Source: Clostridiales bacterium
GTDB taxonomy: Bacteria > Bacillota > Clostridia > Lachnospirales > Lachnospiraceae
NCBI GenBank assembly: GCA_018374355.1
Contig: JAHAFI010000001.1
Coordinates: forward strand, 186,001 to 250,000
DNA: 64,000 bases
Reading direction: 5' to 3'
Each line of letters starts with the position of its first letter. Position 1 is the stretch's first letter. Below, piece by piece: positions 16,013-24,331 of this stretch. A program made the translations under genes and the position numbers. Under the pieces are notes generated by a model that saw only the letters and a program-made list of their open reading frames with translations, was not told where the DNA came from and did not search any database.

Positions 16013-17668
16013 ATGGGACACATTTATACGGGAGAGTACGGATGTCTGGAATTGTTTGCAAAATCCGTCAGCGGCAGTCAGGGAACCGTATCTGTCAGCA
16101 AAGGGGAAAATGAAAGCACAGAATATCCTGCAGGAATCTACCAGCACAGACTGATAAGGATTCCGATGGAAAAGAACACGGATTATCAGGTGGAATTAAA
16201 GGATTGTGAGACCAGTGTATGCTATCTGTCAGAAGGAGAGGATATTCTGGAAAAAGGTGTGTGCTTTCTGGAGTTTAAAGATGGAGAGTGGATTCGCACA
16301 GAAGATTTGAAACAGTGGTACGATACGCCAAACAGGGAGCAGTATCATTTCTGCCCATACAAAAACTGGATCAATGACCCTAATGGTCTCTGCTGGTACA
16401 AAGGCTACTACCATATGTATTATCAGGCAAATCCCCACGGTCAGGAATGGAACAATATGTACTGGGGACATGCCGCAAGTAAAGACTGTGTTCACTGGGT
16501 TCATCTTCCCTATGCGTTGGAGCCTCAGGAGGAAATCCTGTCAGCGCCGGGTAAAACGGGCGGAGCATTTTCCGGAAGTGCAGTAGTGGCAGAAGATAAA
16601 CTTCTGTGTTACCTTACCAGACATTTCGGATCGGAGGAAGATGGTGAGGTGCAGTATCAGACGATGGTGGAATCAGAGGATGGTATTCATTTCAAAAATG
16701 AGCGGAGGATTATTGATAAGCCGGATGAAACATTTTCCCACAACTTCCGTGATCCTAAGGTTATCTGGCTGGACGGCTGCTGGCAGATGGTAATCGGAAC
16801 AATAGTAAACGGAGTTCCGTCCGTCGTGCGGTATGCCTCCAATGATGGATACCACTGGGAATATCAAGGTATTTTGCTGGAAGAAAAAACAGAGGGTGTG
16901 TATACCTTTGAATGCCCGGACTTCTTTATGCTGGATGGCAAGATGGTTGTTTCCGGCTCATGGATGTGTTATTCCGATGAGCAGGGGCGTGTGCAGCCAA
17001 CCTATTATTATGTAGGTGACTATCAGGATGGAAAATTTGTGCCGGAGAGCAAAGGACAGTATGATTTCGGAAGCAATTTTTATGCAGTACAGTCCTTTGA
17101 ACATGAAGGAAGACGGATTGCCATTGGATGGGCTGCTGATTTCTATCAGGAACACTGTCCGGAAGAAAACGGAGCCTACGGAAGCATGGCAATCCCCCGG
17201 GAGTTATTTTTTAAGGAAGGAAAGCTGTACCGCCGCCCGATTCGGGAGATATATGAACTAAAGGGAAAATGCTTCTGCAATGTTTCCGGCCAGAATGTCA
17301 GTCTGAAACACCTGAATGATAACTCTTATTATGCACGGCTGGGATTCAAGAAAGCTACTGACTTTGATATTCTTCTGGGAAGAAATGATGAAGGAGAAAT
17401 CCGTCTGGTGCGGAAGGGAGAAAAGCTGCAGATTCTGACTACAGGTGTGAAATCCCATTTGGTACAGTTTGTGACAGAGACAGAGAAGCTGGAAGAAATG
17501 GAAATCTTTGTGGATCACCGGATGGTGGAAGTTTTCGTAAATGGCGGAGAGGAAGCCGGAACAAAACTGTTCTATCAGAAAACGGATGGAATATTCGAAG
17601 GGAAATTCGACAATGAGGAAGCAGTAAAAGAAATAGAGATTTATGAAATGAAAGGGATTTGGGGATAA
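16013..17668 (+). CDS. glycoside hydrolase family 32 (sucrose/fructan hydrolase)
   Basis: Beta-fructofuranosidase-type enzyme of 551 residues. Catalytic residues are visible: WINDPNG with nucleophile Asp122, FRDPK with Asp247, and FECPDFF with acid/base Glu300. A roughly 105-residue N-terminal region precedes the five-bladed propeller, and a C-terminal beta-sandwich module follows (EMEIFVDHRMVEVFVNGGE). No signal peptide, so it cleaves imported sucrose, sucrose-6-phosphate or short fructans in the cytoplasm. AAGGAGG stands ten bases before the ATG at 16013. No sugar transporter is adjacent. Confidence 0.9.
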   Translation: MGHIYTGEYGCLELFAKSVSGSQGTVSVSKGENESTEYPAGIYQHRLIRIPMEKNTDYQVELKDCETSVCYLSEGEDILEKGVCFLEFKDGEWIRTEDLKQWYDTPNREQYHFCPYKNWINDPNGLCWYKGYYHMYYQANPHGQEWNNMYWGHAASKDCVHWVHLPYALEPQEEILSAPGKTGGAFSGSAVVAEDKLLCYLTRHFGSEEDGEVQYQTMVESEDGIHFKNERRIIDKPDETFSHNFRDPKVIWLDGCWQMVIGTIVNGVPSVVRYASNDGYHWEYQGILLEEKTEGVYTFECPDFFMLDGKMVVSGSWMCYSDEQGRVQPTYYYVGDYQDGKFVPESKGQYDFGSNFYAVQSFEHEGRRIAIGWAADFYQEHCPEENGAYGSMAIPRELFFKEGKLYRRPIREIYELKGKCFCNVSGQNVSLKHLNDNSYYARLGFKKATDFDILLGRNDEGEIRLVRKGEKLQILTTGVKSHLVQFVTETEKLEEMEIFVDHRMVEVFVNGGEEAGTKLFYQKTDGIFEGKFDNEEAVKEIEIYEMKGIWG

Positions 17669-17670
17669 AT

Positions 17671-17720
17671 AAAAAAGCCTCCAAAAATTTTCCGGTGGGA
17701 GAATTTTTGGAGGCTTTTTT
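17671..17720. terminator. bidirectional terminator between GH32 and MATE genes
   Basis: GCCTCCAAAAATT (17677-17689) pairs with AATTTTTGGAGGC (17702-17714), with A-tract before and T-tract after, serving both converging genes. Confidence 0.85.
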
Positions 17721-19067
17721 CTAATAATGGTACAGCCTTCGATATTTAAAGAACATCACCACCCCCAGCGCCACAGCCAAAAGCTCCGCCAAAGGATTCG
17801 CAAGCCATATCCCAGTAATCCCAAACAGAAGAGGCAGCAGCAGAAGGCACACAACCATGAACACAAAGGAACGTGAAAATGCCAGCACAGCGGACACCAT
17901 ACCATTGTTCAGGGCAGTGAACATACCGCTGGCAAAGATGTTAAATCCGATAAATAAAAGGGCGAGACTGCAAATCCGGTTTCCGGTGACAGCAAGGTCA
18001 TAGACGGGGTTGTCCGGTCTTGTGAAAACAGATACCAGCGGTTCGGTGATTCCGATGGAAAGAGCCACCGAAGAAACGGAGATAACAGTAATGATCTTCA
18101 GGCTGGTTCGTATCAGCTTTTTCAGCTTTGCATGGTTTTGCTCCCCGTAATAGTAGCTGATCATAGGAGCTACACCGTAGGAATAACCACTGAATAAAGA
18201 GCTTACAAACATCAGGACATACATGATAATCGTAATGGCAGCAACTCCGTCCTGCCCTACATACCGCAGCATTGTCCAGTTGAAAATCAGCGTGGTGATT
18301 CCCGTTACCAAAGCTCCGGCCATTTCAGAGCAGCCGTTTGATGCCACCTTTTTTAGAACCTTCGGCCTCCACACAGGTCTTTCAAAGTGAAGCATATTTT
18401 TCTTGTTGGAGAAAACGATGAGTCCGGCTACGGCAGTCACTGAATAGCCCAATCCGGTTGCAATCGCAGCCCCATCAGTCCCCATTCCGACAACCTTGAT
18501 CAGAACATAATCCAGTACGATATTCGTGATTCCCCCGGCAACGGAACAGATAAAAGAGAGAGAAGATTTTCCGCTGGCAATCAGGTAAAGGGAAAAATTA
18601 TTCATCAGCAGAATCGGAATGGTAAACAGAAGATAACGGCTCAAATAATCCACACAGTGCGCGGAAACGTCCGCCGATATATTCATGTTTGAAAAAATAA
18701 AATCCATGGAGAGATACCCGATGGAGCACATCACCAATCCGGCCATAACATTGACAATAATCAGCATGGTAAAATCTTCCCGCGCTTCTTTGGTCTTCCC
18801 CTCACCCATTTTTTTCATAATGGCTGCACTTCCTCCGGTGGCAAGCATGGTGGAAATTGCCGTTACAAAAGAAATCACCGGAGCCGTCAGATTGATTGCG
18901 GACAGCGCATTGGTTCCGATGAGGTTTGACACAAATAAACCGTCGGCCATGGTATAAAAAGACATAAAAAGGGACATGGCAATGGTAGGCAGTGCAAATT
19001 TCATGATATTTCTTAAATTAACAGGTTTTTGATATGCATTTTGCGTTTGTAATTCGGTACTGCTCAT
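17721..19067 (-). CDS. MATE family efflux transporter under MerR control
   Basis: Multidrug exporter of 448 residues with twelve hydrophobic segments. The start NIMKFALPTIAMSLFMSFYT and the following MADGLFVSNLIGTNAL correspond to the first MATE helix and loop; a second repeat begins near KKVASNGCSEMAGALVTGIT. AGGAGG precedes the ATG. The gene is transcribed away from a MerR-family regulator through a promoter with the MerR-specific 19-base spacer, which implies drug-inducible expression. It is of a different MATE subgroup than the copy at 6942-8282. Confidence 0.9.
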   Translation of the reverse strand: MSSTELQTQNAYQKPVNLRNIMKFALPTIAMSLFMSFYTMADGLFVSNLIGTNALSAINLTAPVISFVTAISTMLATGGSAAIMKKMGEGKTKEAREDFTMLIIVNVMAGLVMCSIGYLSMDFIFSNMNISADVSAHCVDYLSRYLLFTIPILLMNNFSLYLIASGKSSLSFICSVAGGITNIVLDYVLIKVVGMGTDGAAIATGLGYSVTAVAGLIVFSNKKNMLHFERPVWRPKVLKKVASNGCSEMAGALVTGITTLIFNWTMLRYVGQDGVAAITIIMYVLMFVSSLFSGYSYGVAPMISYYYGEQNHAKLKKLIRTSLKIITVISVSSVALSIGITEPLVSVFTRPDNPVYDLAVTGNRICSLALLFIGFNIFASGMFTALNNGMVSAVLAFSRSFVFMVVCLLLLPLLFGITGIWLANPLAELLAVALGVVMFFKYRRLYHY

Positions 19068-19079
19068 TTTAAATCCTCC

Positions 19080-19134
19080 TTGAAGTTTTTCTGTACATCA
19101 GGTATGATAAACCGTACAGTAACTGTACAGTCAA
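19080..19134. promoter_or_regulatory. divergent MerR-type promoter region
   Basis: On the minus strand, TTGACT (19134-19129) and TATCAT (19109-19104) are 19 bases apart, the over-long spacer recognised by MerR-family activators; the perfect dyad GTACAGTaACTGTAC (19114-19128) fills the spacer. On the plus strand, TTGAAG (19080-19085) and TATGAT (19103-19108) with a 17-base spacer make the promoter of the regulator itself, whose start site falls in the dyad. Induction of the exporter and autorepression of the regulator are therefore expected. Confidence 0.8.
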
Positions 19135-19145
19135 GAGGTAAAATT

Positions 19146-19973
19146 ATGATAAATGAAAAACATACGCTTTTTACAATCGGCCAGTTCGCAAAGCTGCACG
19201 GAATCAATAAAAAGACACTGATGTGGTATGATGAAACAGGTCTGCTCAAACCTGCCTGTATTAAGGAAAACGGATACCGGTATTACACTTATCATCAAAG
19301 CTCCGTGCTGGAAACCATATTGATGCTCAGGGAGCTGGATGTTTCCGTAAAGGAGATCAGCCTTTTTATGAGCAGCCGTTCTGCCGGACATTTGGAGCAG
19401 CTTCTTACAGAGAAAATCGAAGAACTGGATGATACCATAACCCATATGAAGGCCGTCCGGAGAGCTCTGGAAAATCACAGGCAGGAGATGCACACATTGC
19501 AGCACATGGATTTAACTGAAATTTCCATTGTGCAAAAGGAAAAGAGATATTTGGCAACGGTTCCGGTAACCCCTGAGCTGCCCTTTGAAAAACAGATTGA
19601 AAAAGTCATTGAGGAAACCAAAAAATACCAACTGCGCCGTCTCCATGACGCATCCTATGGCTCGATAATTCCGGTGGAACACCTGCTTCAAGGGGATTTT
19701 TCGGATTACACAGGACTGTTTATTGAAATCCCCAACCCCGTGCAGAAAAAAGGTCTTCATATCCAGCCTGCCGGAAGCTATCTTCGGGCATTCTGTAAAG
19801 GAAGCTGGGATCAATTGCCGGAGTGTTACCAAAGGATTTTATCCTATGCGAAGCAGAACCGGCTCACACTGTTTGGAAATGCCTATGAAAAGGGAATCAA
19901 TGAGATTGTCATTGAAAGCCCGGAGGAGTATATCACACAGATTGAAATCCCGGTGAAAAGCATTCCCTCTTGA
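19146..19973 (+). CDS. MerR-family regulator with GyrI-like ligand domain (BmrR type)
   Basis: Transcription factor of 275 residues. Residues 8-75 are the MerR winged helix (FTIGQFAKLHGINKKTLMWY, ENGYRYYTYHQ), then a coiled-coil dimerisation helix (about 80-125), then a C-terminal GyrI/BmrR-like effector domain that binds cationic drugs. The ATG at 19146 is preferred over an upstream frame because the promoter start site lies between them. It is divergent from a MATE exporter, its evident target, and likely represses its own promoter. Confidence 0.9.
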   Translation: MINEKHTLFTIGQFAKLHGINKKTLMWYDETGLLKPACIKENGYRYYTYHQSSVLETILMLRELDVSVKEISLFMSSRSAGHLEQLLTEKIEELDDTITHMKAVRRALENHRQEMHTLQHMDLTEISIVQKEKRYLATVPVTPELPFEKQIEKVIEETKKYQLRRLHDASYGSIIPVEHLLQGDFSDYTGLFIEIPNPVQKKGLHIQPAGSYLRAFCKGSWDQLPECYQRILSYAKQNRLTLFGNAYEKGINEIVIESPEEYITQIEIPVKSIPS

Positions 19974-20075
19974 ATTACCAAATTTCGTGAGGTAAAATAA
20001 AAAGAAACTTTAGCTTATTTACTTTCAGGAAAACGGGACTGTCACGGGCAGTTCCTCTGAAATACAGGAGGATTT

Positions 20076-20711
20076 ATGGACAAAAAAGAACTGGCGCTGG
20101 AAGTGATTGAACGTTTGAAAAAGGAATATCCGGATGCAGGCTGCACGCTGGATTACGATCAGGCATGGAAGCTTTTGGTGAGCGTGCGGCTGGCGGCACA
20201 GTGCACGGATGCCAGAGTCAATGTGGTGGTGGAAGGTTTGTACGGAAAGTACCCGGATGTGAGCGCATTGGCAGAGGCAGATGTGGAAGATATTGAGGAA
20301 ATTGTGCGCCCCTGTGGGCTGGGAAAGAGCAAGGCGAGGGATATCAGCGCCTGCATGAAAATATTGAAGGAGCAGTACAACGGAAATGTTCCCGACGATT
20401 TTGATGCACTTTTGAAGCTGCCGGGGGTGGGAAGAAAAAGTGCGAATCTGATCATGGGAGACGTTTTCGGAAAACCTGCCATTGTTACGGATACCCATTG
20501 CATTCGCCTGACAAACAGGATTGGTCTGGTAGACGGAATCAAAGAACCTAAGAAGGTGGAAATGGCCCTGTGGAAGATCATTCCGCCGGAAGAGGGAAGT
20601 GATTTCTGTCACCGTCTCGTTTATCACGGAAGAGACGTCTGTACAGCAAGAACGAAACCGTTTTGTGAGAAATGCTGTCTGAATGATATTTGCGAAAAAC
20701 ATGGCGTTTAA
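20076..20711 (+). CDS. nth: endonuclease III
   Basis: DNA glycosylase/AP lyase that removes oxidised pyrimidines in base-excision repair. The helix-hairpin-helix motif LPGVGRKSAN includes the catalytic Lys121, followed by VTDTHCIRLTNR with catalytic Asp139. The C-terminal cysteines in the pattern C-x6-C-x2-C-x5-C (from VCTARTKPFCEKCCLNDIC) bind the [4Fe-4S] cluster. The length of 211 residues is normal. ACAGGAGG precedes the ATG. A second DNA-repair gene follows after 15 bases. Confidence 0.95.
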   Translation: MDKKELALEVIERLKKEYPDAGCTLDYDQAWKLLVSVRLAAQCTDARVNVVVEGLYGKYPDVSALAEADVEDIEEIVRPCGLGKSKARDISACMKILKEQYNGNVPDDFDALLKLPGVGRKSANLIMGDVFGKPAIVTDTHCIRLTNRIGLVDGIKEPKKVEMALWKIIPPEEGSDFCHRLVYHGRDVCTARTKPFCEKCCLNDICEKHGV

Positions 20712-20726
20712 AGGGGAGAAGAGCCG

Positions 20727-21092
20727 ATGGATTTTTATAAAAGAATGGCATTGGTCTGCAAAGCCATCCCGGAAGGGAGGGTGGCAACCTACGGTCAGAT
20801 TGCCCTCCTTTGCGGAAAACCGAAAAATGCCAGACAGGCAGGCTACGGGTTAAGCCGGAATCTTGCCGGGGAGGACATACCTGCCCACAGGGTAGTGAAT
20901 GCAAAAGGAATCCTGAGCGGCGCGGCTGCCTTCGATACGCCGGATCTTCAAAAACTGCTTTTGGAAAATGAGGGCGTAGAGGTGAAAAAAATCCCGGAAG
21001 GTTTTCAGGTGGATTTGAAACGGTTTGGATGGAAAAATTCCATGGAGGATGCCGTCAGAATGGTGGAAACGTTTGAACAGTCTGGGATTTGA
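20727..21092 (+). CDS. alkyltransferase-like protein (ATL)
   Basis: A 121-residue protein matching the C-terminal domain of O6-alkylguanine-DNA alkyltransferase, with GRVATYGQIALLCGKPKNAR (recognition helix, Arg finger region). The active-site PCHRV motif reads PAHRVV: the alkyl-accepting Cys is replaced by Ala53. It can therefore bind O6-alkylguanine lesions but not repair them directly. Known ATL proteins flag such lesions for nucleotide excision repair. It is in an operon with endonuclease III. GGGGAGAAG precedes the ATG. Confidence 0.88.
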   Translation: MDFYKRMALVCKAIPEGRVATYGQIALLCGKPKNARQAGYGLSRNLAGEDIPAHRVVNAKGILSGAAAFDTPDLQKLLLENEGVEVKKIPEGFQVDLKRFGWKNSMEDAVRMVETFEQSGI

Positions 21093-21132
21093 GCGGACTG
21101 GAAGTACCTATCTGAATGGCTATGAAAAGGGA

Positions 21133-21166
21133 GAAGGAGGATGCACTTAGATATGCATCCTCCTTC
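21133..21166. terminator. bidirectional hairpin between ATL and zinc-ribbon genes
   Basis: A perfect 13-bp stem GAAGGAGGATGCA (21133-21145) with its complement (21154-21166) overlaps the last codons of the minus-strand gene. There is no long T-tract on either side, but the position between converging genes supports a terminator. Confidence 0.6.
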
Positions 21167-21851
21167 GAATTTCCTCCCGAAGCCGCGAGGTTCTTAGGAT
21201 CGTGACCAGAGCCACATCGATAATAATACAGCAGGTCAGAACGATTGCAGACCATGAAAGGGTAAGCTTTCCATACAGATAAAACCTTACCAGCAGTTCA
21301 ATGCTCACATTCAATATCCCCAGTTCTCCCACCAGCACTGCAGCTAGAGCCAGAAAGGACCTGCGGGGAGAACGCAGGCAGGAGGCATACAAAACCACCA
21401 GCACGGTACAGAGAACGATCAGGGGCAGGGCTATAAAAAAGTACCATCCGTTTCCCGGATGAAGGAATGCAATGATTCCAAAATACATGGCAATGCTGAC
21501 CCCATCTAAAAACAGACAGAGGTGGCTGGGAAACTTTGCCGGAAAAAACACAGGCAGAAAGAAAACCCAGAATACCACGCAGATTCCGATCACATACAGG
21601 GACCAGTAGGTTCCGGTAAACAACAGCAGATTTAAAAGTCCGCAGACAACCGCAGTGGTAGCCAGAACAACGGACATCAGGATGGTTATATCGCTTCGCC
21701 GCACCGGGTCGGTCTTTCCCCGTCTGGAAGGGTAGGGGCCGGGGGAAAGGGTATCCACCGGCTGGTTGGGATTGAATACTTTGGTATTGCAAAGGGGGCA
21801 GACGGAGCAGGTCTTATCCAGCTCCACTCCGCAATTTACACAGTAGGACAT
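21147..21851 (-). CDS. zinc-ribbon membrane protein (DUF6320-like)
   Basis: A 234-residue protein with an N-terminal zinc ribbon (CVNCGVELDKTCSVCPLCNT, residues 3-22) followed by a Pro-rich linker and six or more hydrophobic segments from about residue 55 to 220. The minus-strand ATG at 21851 is chosen because GGAGG is close upstream. It lies 92 bases downstream of a CoA-dependent acyltransferase-like gene in the same direction. The DUF6320 label is recalled, not searched. A role in lipid or envelope modification with its neighbours is inference. Confidence 0.65.
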   Translation of the reverse strand: MSYCVNCGVELDKTCSVCPLCNTKVFNPNQPVDTLSPGPYPSRRGKTDPVRRSDITILMSVVLATTAVVCGLLNLLLFTGTYWSLYVIGICVVFWVFFLPVFFPAKFPSHLCLFLDGVSIAMYFGIIAFLHPGNGWYFFIALPLIVLCTVLVVLYASCLRSPRRSFLALAAVLVGELGILNVSIELLVRFYLYGKLTLSWSAIVLTCCIIIDVALVTILRTSRLREEIRRRMHI

Positions 21852-21943
21852 GTTTATTTCCTCCACATCATATCTTAAAACATTGGGTAACCATGAAGGG
21901 CAGAACCTGACATAGCTACGGATAACTTTAAATCTCCGAATGG

Positions 21944-23239
21944 TTACGGCTCTTCATAGTTCCGGTTGCTGTCGATTTTTACATGAATCCCATCCGCCAC
22001 CAGTTTGCGGAAAAAATACCGTTCCACATCATTTTCCACAATACTGCTGGCAAAATTGATGGTCATTTGGTTTCCATAGCTGATGATCGCACAGTTGGTA
22101 CGGGCAGAAAAGGGTTGGCCCATCAGCACATCAAAGCTTTCGATAAATTCCCGCATTTCTTCCGGAGTATCCACAACCCCAAGATTGGTAAGCCCCGCCG
22201 TGGACTGCTTATCCTGCACCCGGATATAAAACTGACGAACCACAAAATCCTTCAAAAACAGGGGCACGATGCGGATAAAAATACTCTGCTGGGTGGCGGC
22301 ATTTGTGGTGATATCCGCATTCAGAAACTTGTTGTTGATATAATAGCGCATATAGTGATGCACCTGAGTAAGAATTTCCTCAAAAGTATACTCACCCATG
22401 CGGGGATCGATGGAAGGATAGACCATGGTGATGAAATTCCGCAGGGTTTTGGAAGGGAAAAATCTGCGGAGATTTACAGGCATAGCCAGTTTGATGGGCT
22501 TTTCCTGACCGTTTCGTTCGGCCTTCTGCTTCTGCAAAAGAGCGTACAAAAGAACCGCATTGAGATATTCCGTTACAGAAACCCGGTATCCTCTGGAGAT
22601 TTTAAGAAGCTCATTGACGGAAATCACTCCCCGGATAATATTCAGCGTATAAAAAGGCTCCTTATGTCCCCGGATGCGGTAGGCTTTTTCCTGACTTCTG
22701 GAGGGCTTCACCTTTGAGGAGGCGTAGCGGATATAGGCATCCTCCATCTCTTCGGGATCGGGAACTTCGCTGATGTCCAGCACGCCGTTTCCGTTTGGAA
22801 TCTCGTGTCCCAGAAGCCGCAGATACACGGCTGTGACAGTCAAAAGCAGGCAGAGGGCGCCGTTTCCGTCAGCCAGTGAATGAAATACCTCCAGTGATAT
22901 TTTTTTTCGGTAGTAATAAACGCGGATCAGATACCGGTTGTTGGATTTAAAGGATAATGGCATACAGGGATTTACAATATCCGGCCGGACAAATGGCCCG
23001 GGACGGTTATTCGGTTCCAGATAGCGCCAGAAGACCCCCTTTCGCAGTGCTACCTTGAATGCCGGAAAACGGGGAAGCGCCATATTTACCGCCTTTTGCA
23101 GCAGCTCAGGATTCACCTCTTCCTTTAAAGTCACAGAAACCCGATAGAGATTCGAGAAATTTTTTCTCTGCAATGTAGGGTATACATTAGCAGACAAATC
23201 CAGTTTGTACCATGTTTTTCGATGATTTGTTTTTTCCAT
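21944..23239 (-). CDS. condensation-fold acyltransferase-like protein
   Basis: A 431-residue soluble protein resembling alcohol acetyltransferases and NRPS condensation domains (CoA-dependent acyltransferase fold). The catalytic HxxxD motif is HSLAD, near residue 115, followed by GNGALCLLLT. The C-terminal half has TNLGVVDTP and TNCAIISYGN, matching the second lobe of the fold. No signal peptide. There is no ribosome site before the ATG at 23239, and the promoter predicts transcription starting at the ATG, so the mRNA may be leaderless. Divergent from an HSL-type hydrolase; acyl donor and acceptor unknown. Confidence 0.7.
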   Translation of the reverse strand: MEKTNHRKTWYKLDLSANVYPTLQRKNFSNLYRVSVTLKEEVNPELLQKAVNMALPRFPAFKVALRKGVFWRYLEPNNRPGPFVRPDIVNPCMPLSFKSNNRYLIRVYYYRKKISLEVFHSLADGNGALCLLLTVTAVYLRLLGHEIPNGNGVLDISEVPDPEEMEDAYIRYASSKVKPSRSQEKAYRIRGHKEPFYTLNIIRGVISVNELLKISRGYRVSVTEYLNAVLLYALLQKQKAERNGQEKPIKLAMPVNLRRFFPSKTLRNFITMVYPSIDPRMGEYTFEEILTQVHHYMRYYINNKFLNADITTNAATQQSIFIRIVPLFLKDFVVRQFYIRVQDKQSTAGLTNLGVVDTPEEMREFIESFDVLMGQPFSARTNCAIISYGNQMTINFASSIVENDVERYFFRKLVADGIHVKIDSNRNYEEP

Positions 23240-23245
23240 ATCATG

Positions 23246-23321
23246 ATTATATGATTATTTCCGGGCAATAGCAAGAAAATAAGAGAAGACGATTGGAAAA
23301 TAAGGATATCTGTGATATCCT
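23246..23321. promoter_or_regulatory. divergent promoter region with 19-bp palindrome
   Basis: Minus strand: TTGCTA (23274-23269), a 17-base spacer and TATAAT (23251-23246) drive the acyltransferase gene, with transcription predicted at about 23239. Plus strand: TTGGAA (23293-23298) and TATCCT (23316-23321), 17 bases apart, is a weaker promoter for the hydrolase. The perfect palindrome AGGATATCTGTGATATCCT (23303-23321) covers that -10 and is probably an operator. Confidence 0.6.
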
Positions 23322-23352
23322 CTCATTAAGGATTACGGATAAGGAGAATGAG

Positions 23353-24249
23353 ATGGAACTTAATATAAAATCCAACCAGAGTCTGATGAAAGCAATCAAA
23401 CGGATGCATACGCTGGTGGAAAGCGATGATGTAGAGAAGATGCGGGCCTCTCAGGAGAGCATCAGCGGGCTTTTTTCAGTCAGTAAGGATATGAATTACG
23501 AAAATTTTCAGATAGGGGAGATACCTGCGGAATGGGTGAGCGTAGACCGGAAGCATATGAAAAAATATGTTATTCTCTACTGCCACGGGGGCGGCTATAA
23601 TACGGGAAGCTTCCGTTATGCCCGAAGCGTCACCAGAAAGCTGGCCAGCACCACTTCTATGGATGTTTTGAGCTTTGATTACCGTCTGGCGCCGGAGAAC
23701 CCCTATCCGGCAGCTTTGGAGGACGCCGTTCAGGTGTGGGATTATCTGATGCATCTGGGGTATGGGGCAAGGGATGTGATCGTGGCCGGAGATTCTGCGG
23801 GAGGAAATCTTGCTCTGGCTCTTGTACTGAAGCTGAAGGAGCAGCAGCGGATACTGCCGAGAGGTCTGGTGCTGTTTTCTCCTTGGACGGATTTGACCAT
23901 GAGCGGCAAATCTCATAAAACGAAGGCGGAGATCGACCCGATTCTGACGGAGGAATATTTGAGACATGCCATCGAAGATTATGCGGAGGGAAAAGAGCTG
24001 GATGATCCGCTGATTTCTCCCCTGTTTGGGGATTTTGAGGGATTTCCGCCCACTTATATCCAGACCGGGGAACATGAAATTTTACTGTCAGATTCGGTGA
24101 TGCTTAAAAAACGTATGGAAAAATACCATGTGCAGGTGAGATTTGATCTGTTCCGCGGGATGTGGCACGTATTTCAGATGGCGCCTTTTAAGACGGCGTA
24201 CGATGCCATGGATCAGATTGCGGAATTTATTTTTGATATCTGCCGATGA
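23353..24249 (+). CDS. alpha/beta hydrolase of the HSL (GDXG) family
   Basis: Carboxylesterase/lipase of 298 residues. The oxyanion motif HGGGYNTGS, nucleophile motif GDSAGG, the DPLISPLFG segment and the late WHVF histidine make up the hormone-sensitive-lipase family signature. No signal peptide, so it is cytoplasmic. AAGGAG precedes the ATG at 23353. It shares a divergent promoter region with the acyltransferase-like and zinc-ribbon membrane genes, suggesting that the three act on one acyl ester, made by one and cleaved by the other. Substrate unknown. Confidence 0.85.
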   Translation: MELNIKSNQSLMKAIKRMHTLVESDDVEKMRASQESISGLFSVSKDMNYENFQIGEIPAEWVSVDRKHMKKYVILYCHGGGYNTGSFRYARSVTRKLASTTSMDVLSFDYRLAPENPYPAALEDAVQVWDYLMHLGYGARDVIVAGDSAGGNLALALVLKLKEQQRILPRGLVLFSPWTDLTMSGKSHKTKAEIDPILTEEYLRHAIEDYAEGKELDDPLISPLFGDFEGFPPTYIQTGEHEILLSDSVMLKKRMEKYHVQVRFDLFRGMWHVFQMAPFKTAYDAMDQIAEFIFDICR

Positions 24250-24288
24250 GAACAGGGAGACCGTTGAAAAACTGCCATAAGAAATATA

Positions 24289-24326
24289 AAACGCGGGAGC
24301 TGTAAAAAATACAGTCTTCCGCGTTT
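24289..24326. terminator. bidirectional terminator
   Basis: AAACGCGG (24289-24296) pairs with CCGCGTTT (24319-24326), with an inner CTGTA/TACAG stem, between the converging hydrolase and acetyltransferase genes. Confidence 0.7.
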
Positions 24327-24331
24327 ACAGT

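Noticed and set aside
21983..22717. 244-codon plus-strand frame opposite the acyltransferase-like gene
   Set aside because: Shadow frame; no ribosome site, and the minus-strand protein has clear family motifs.
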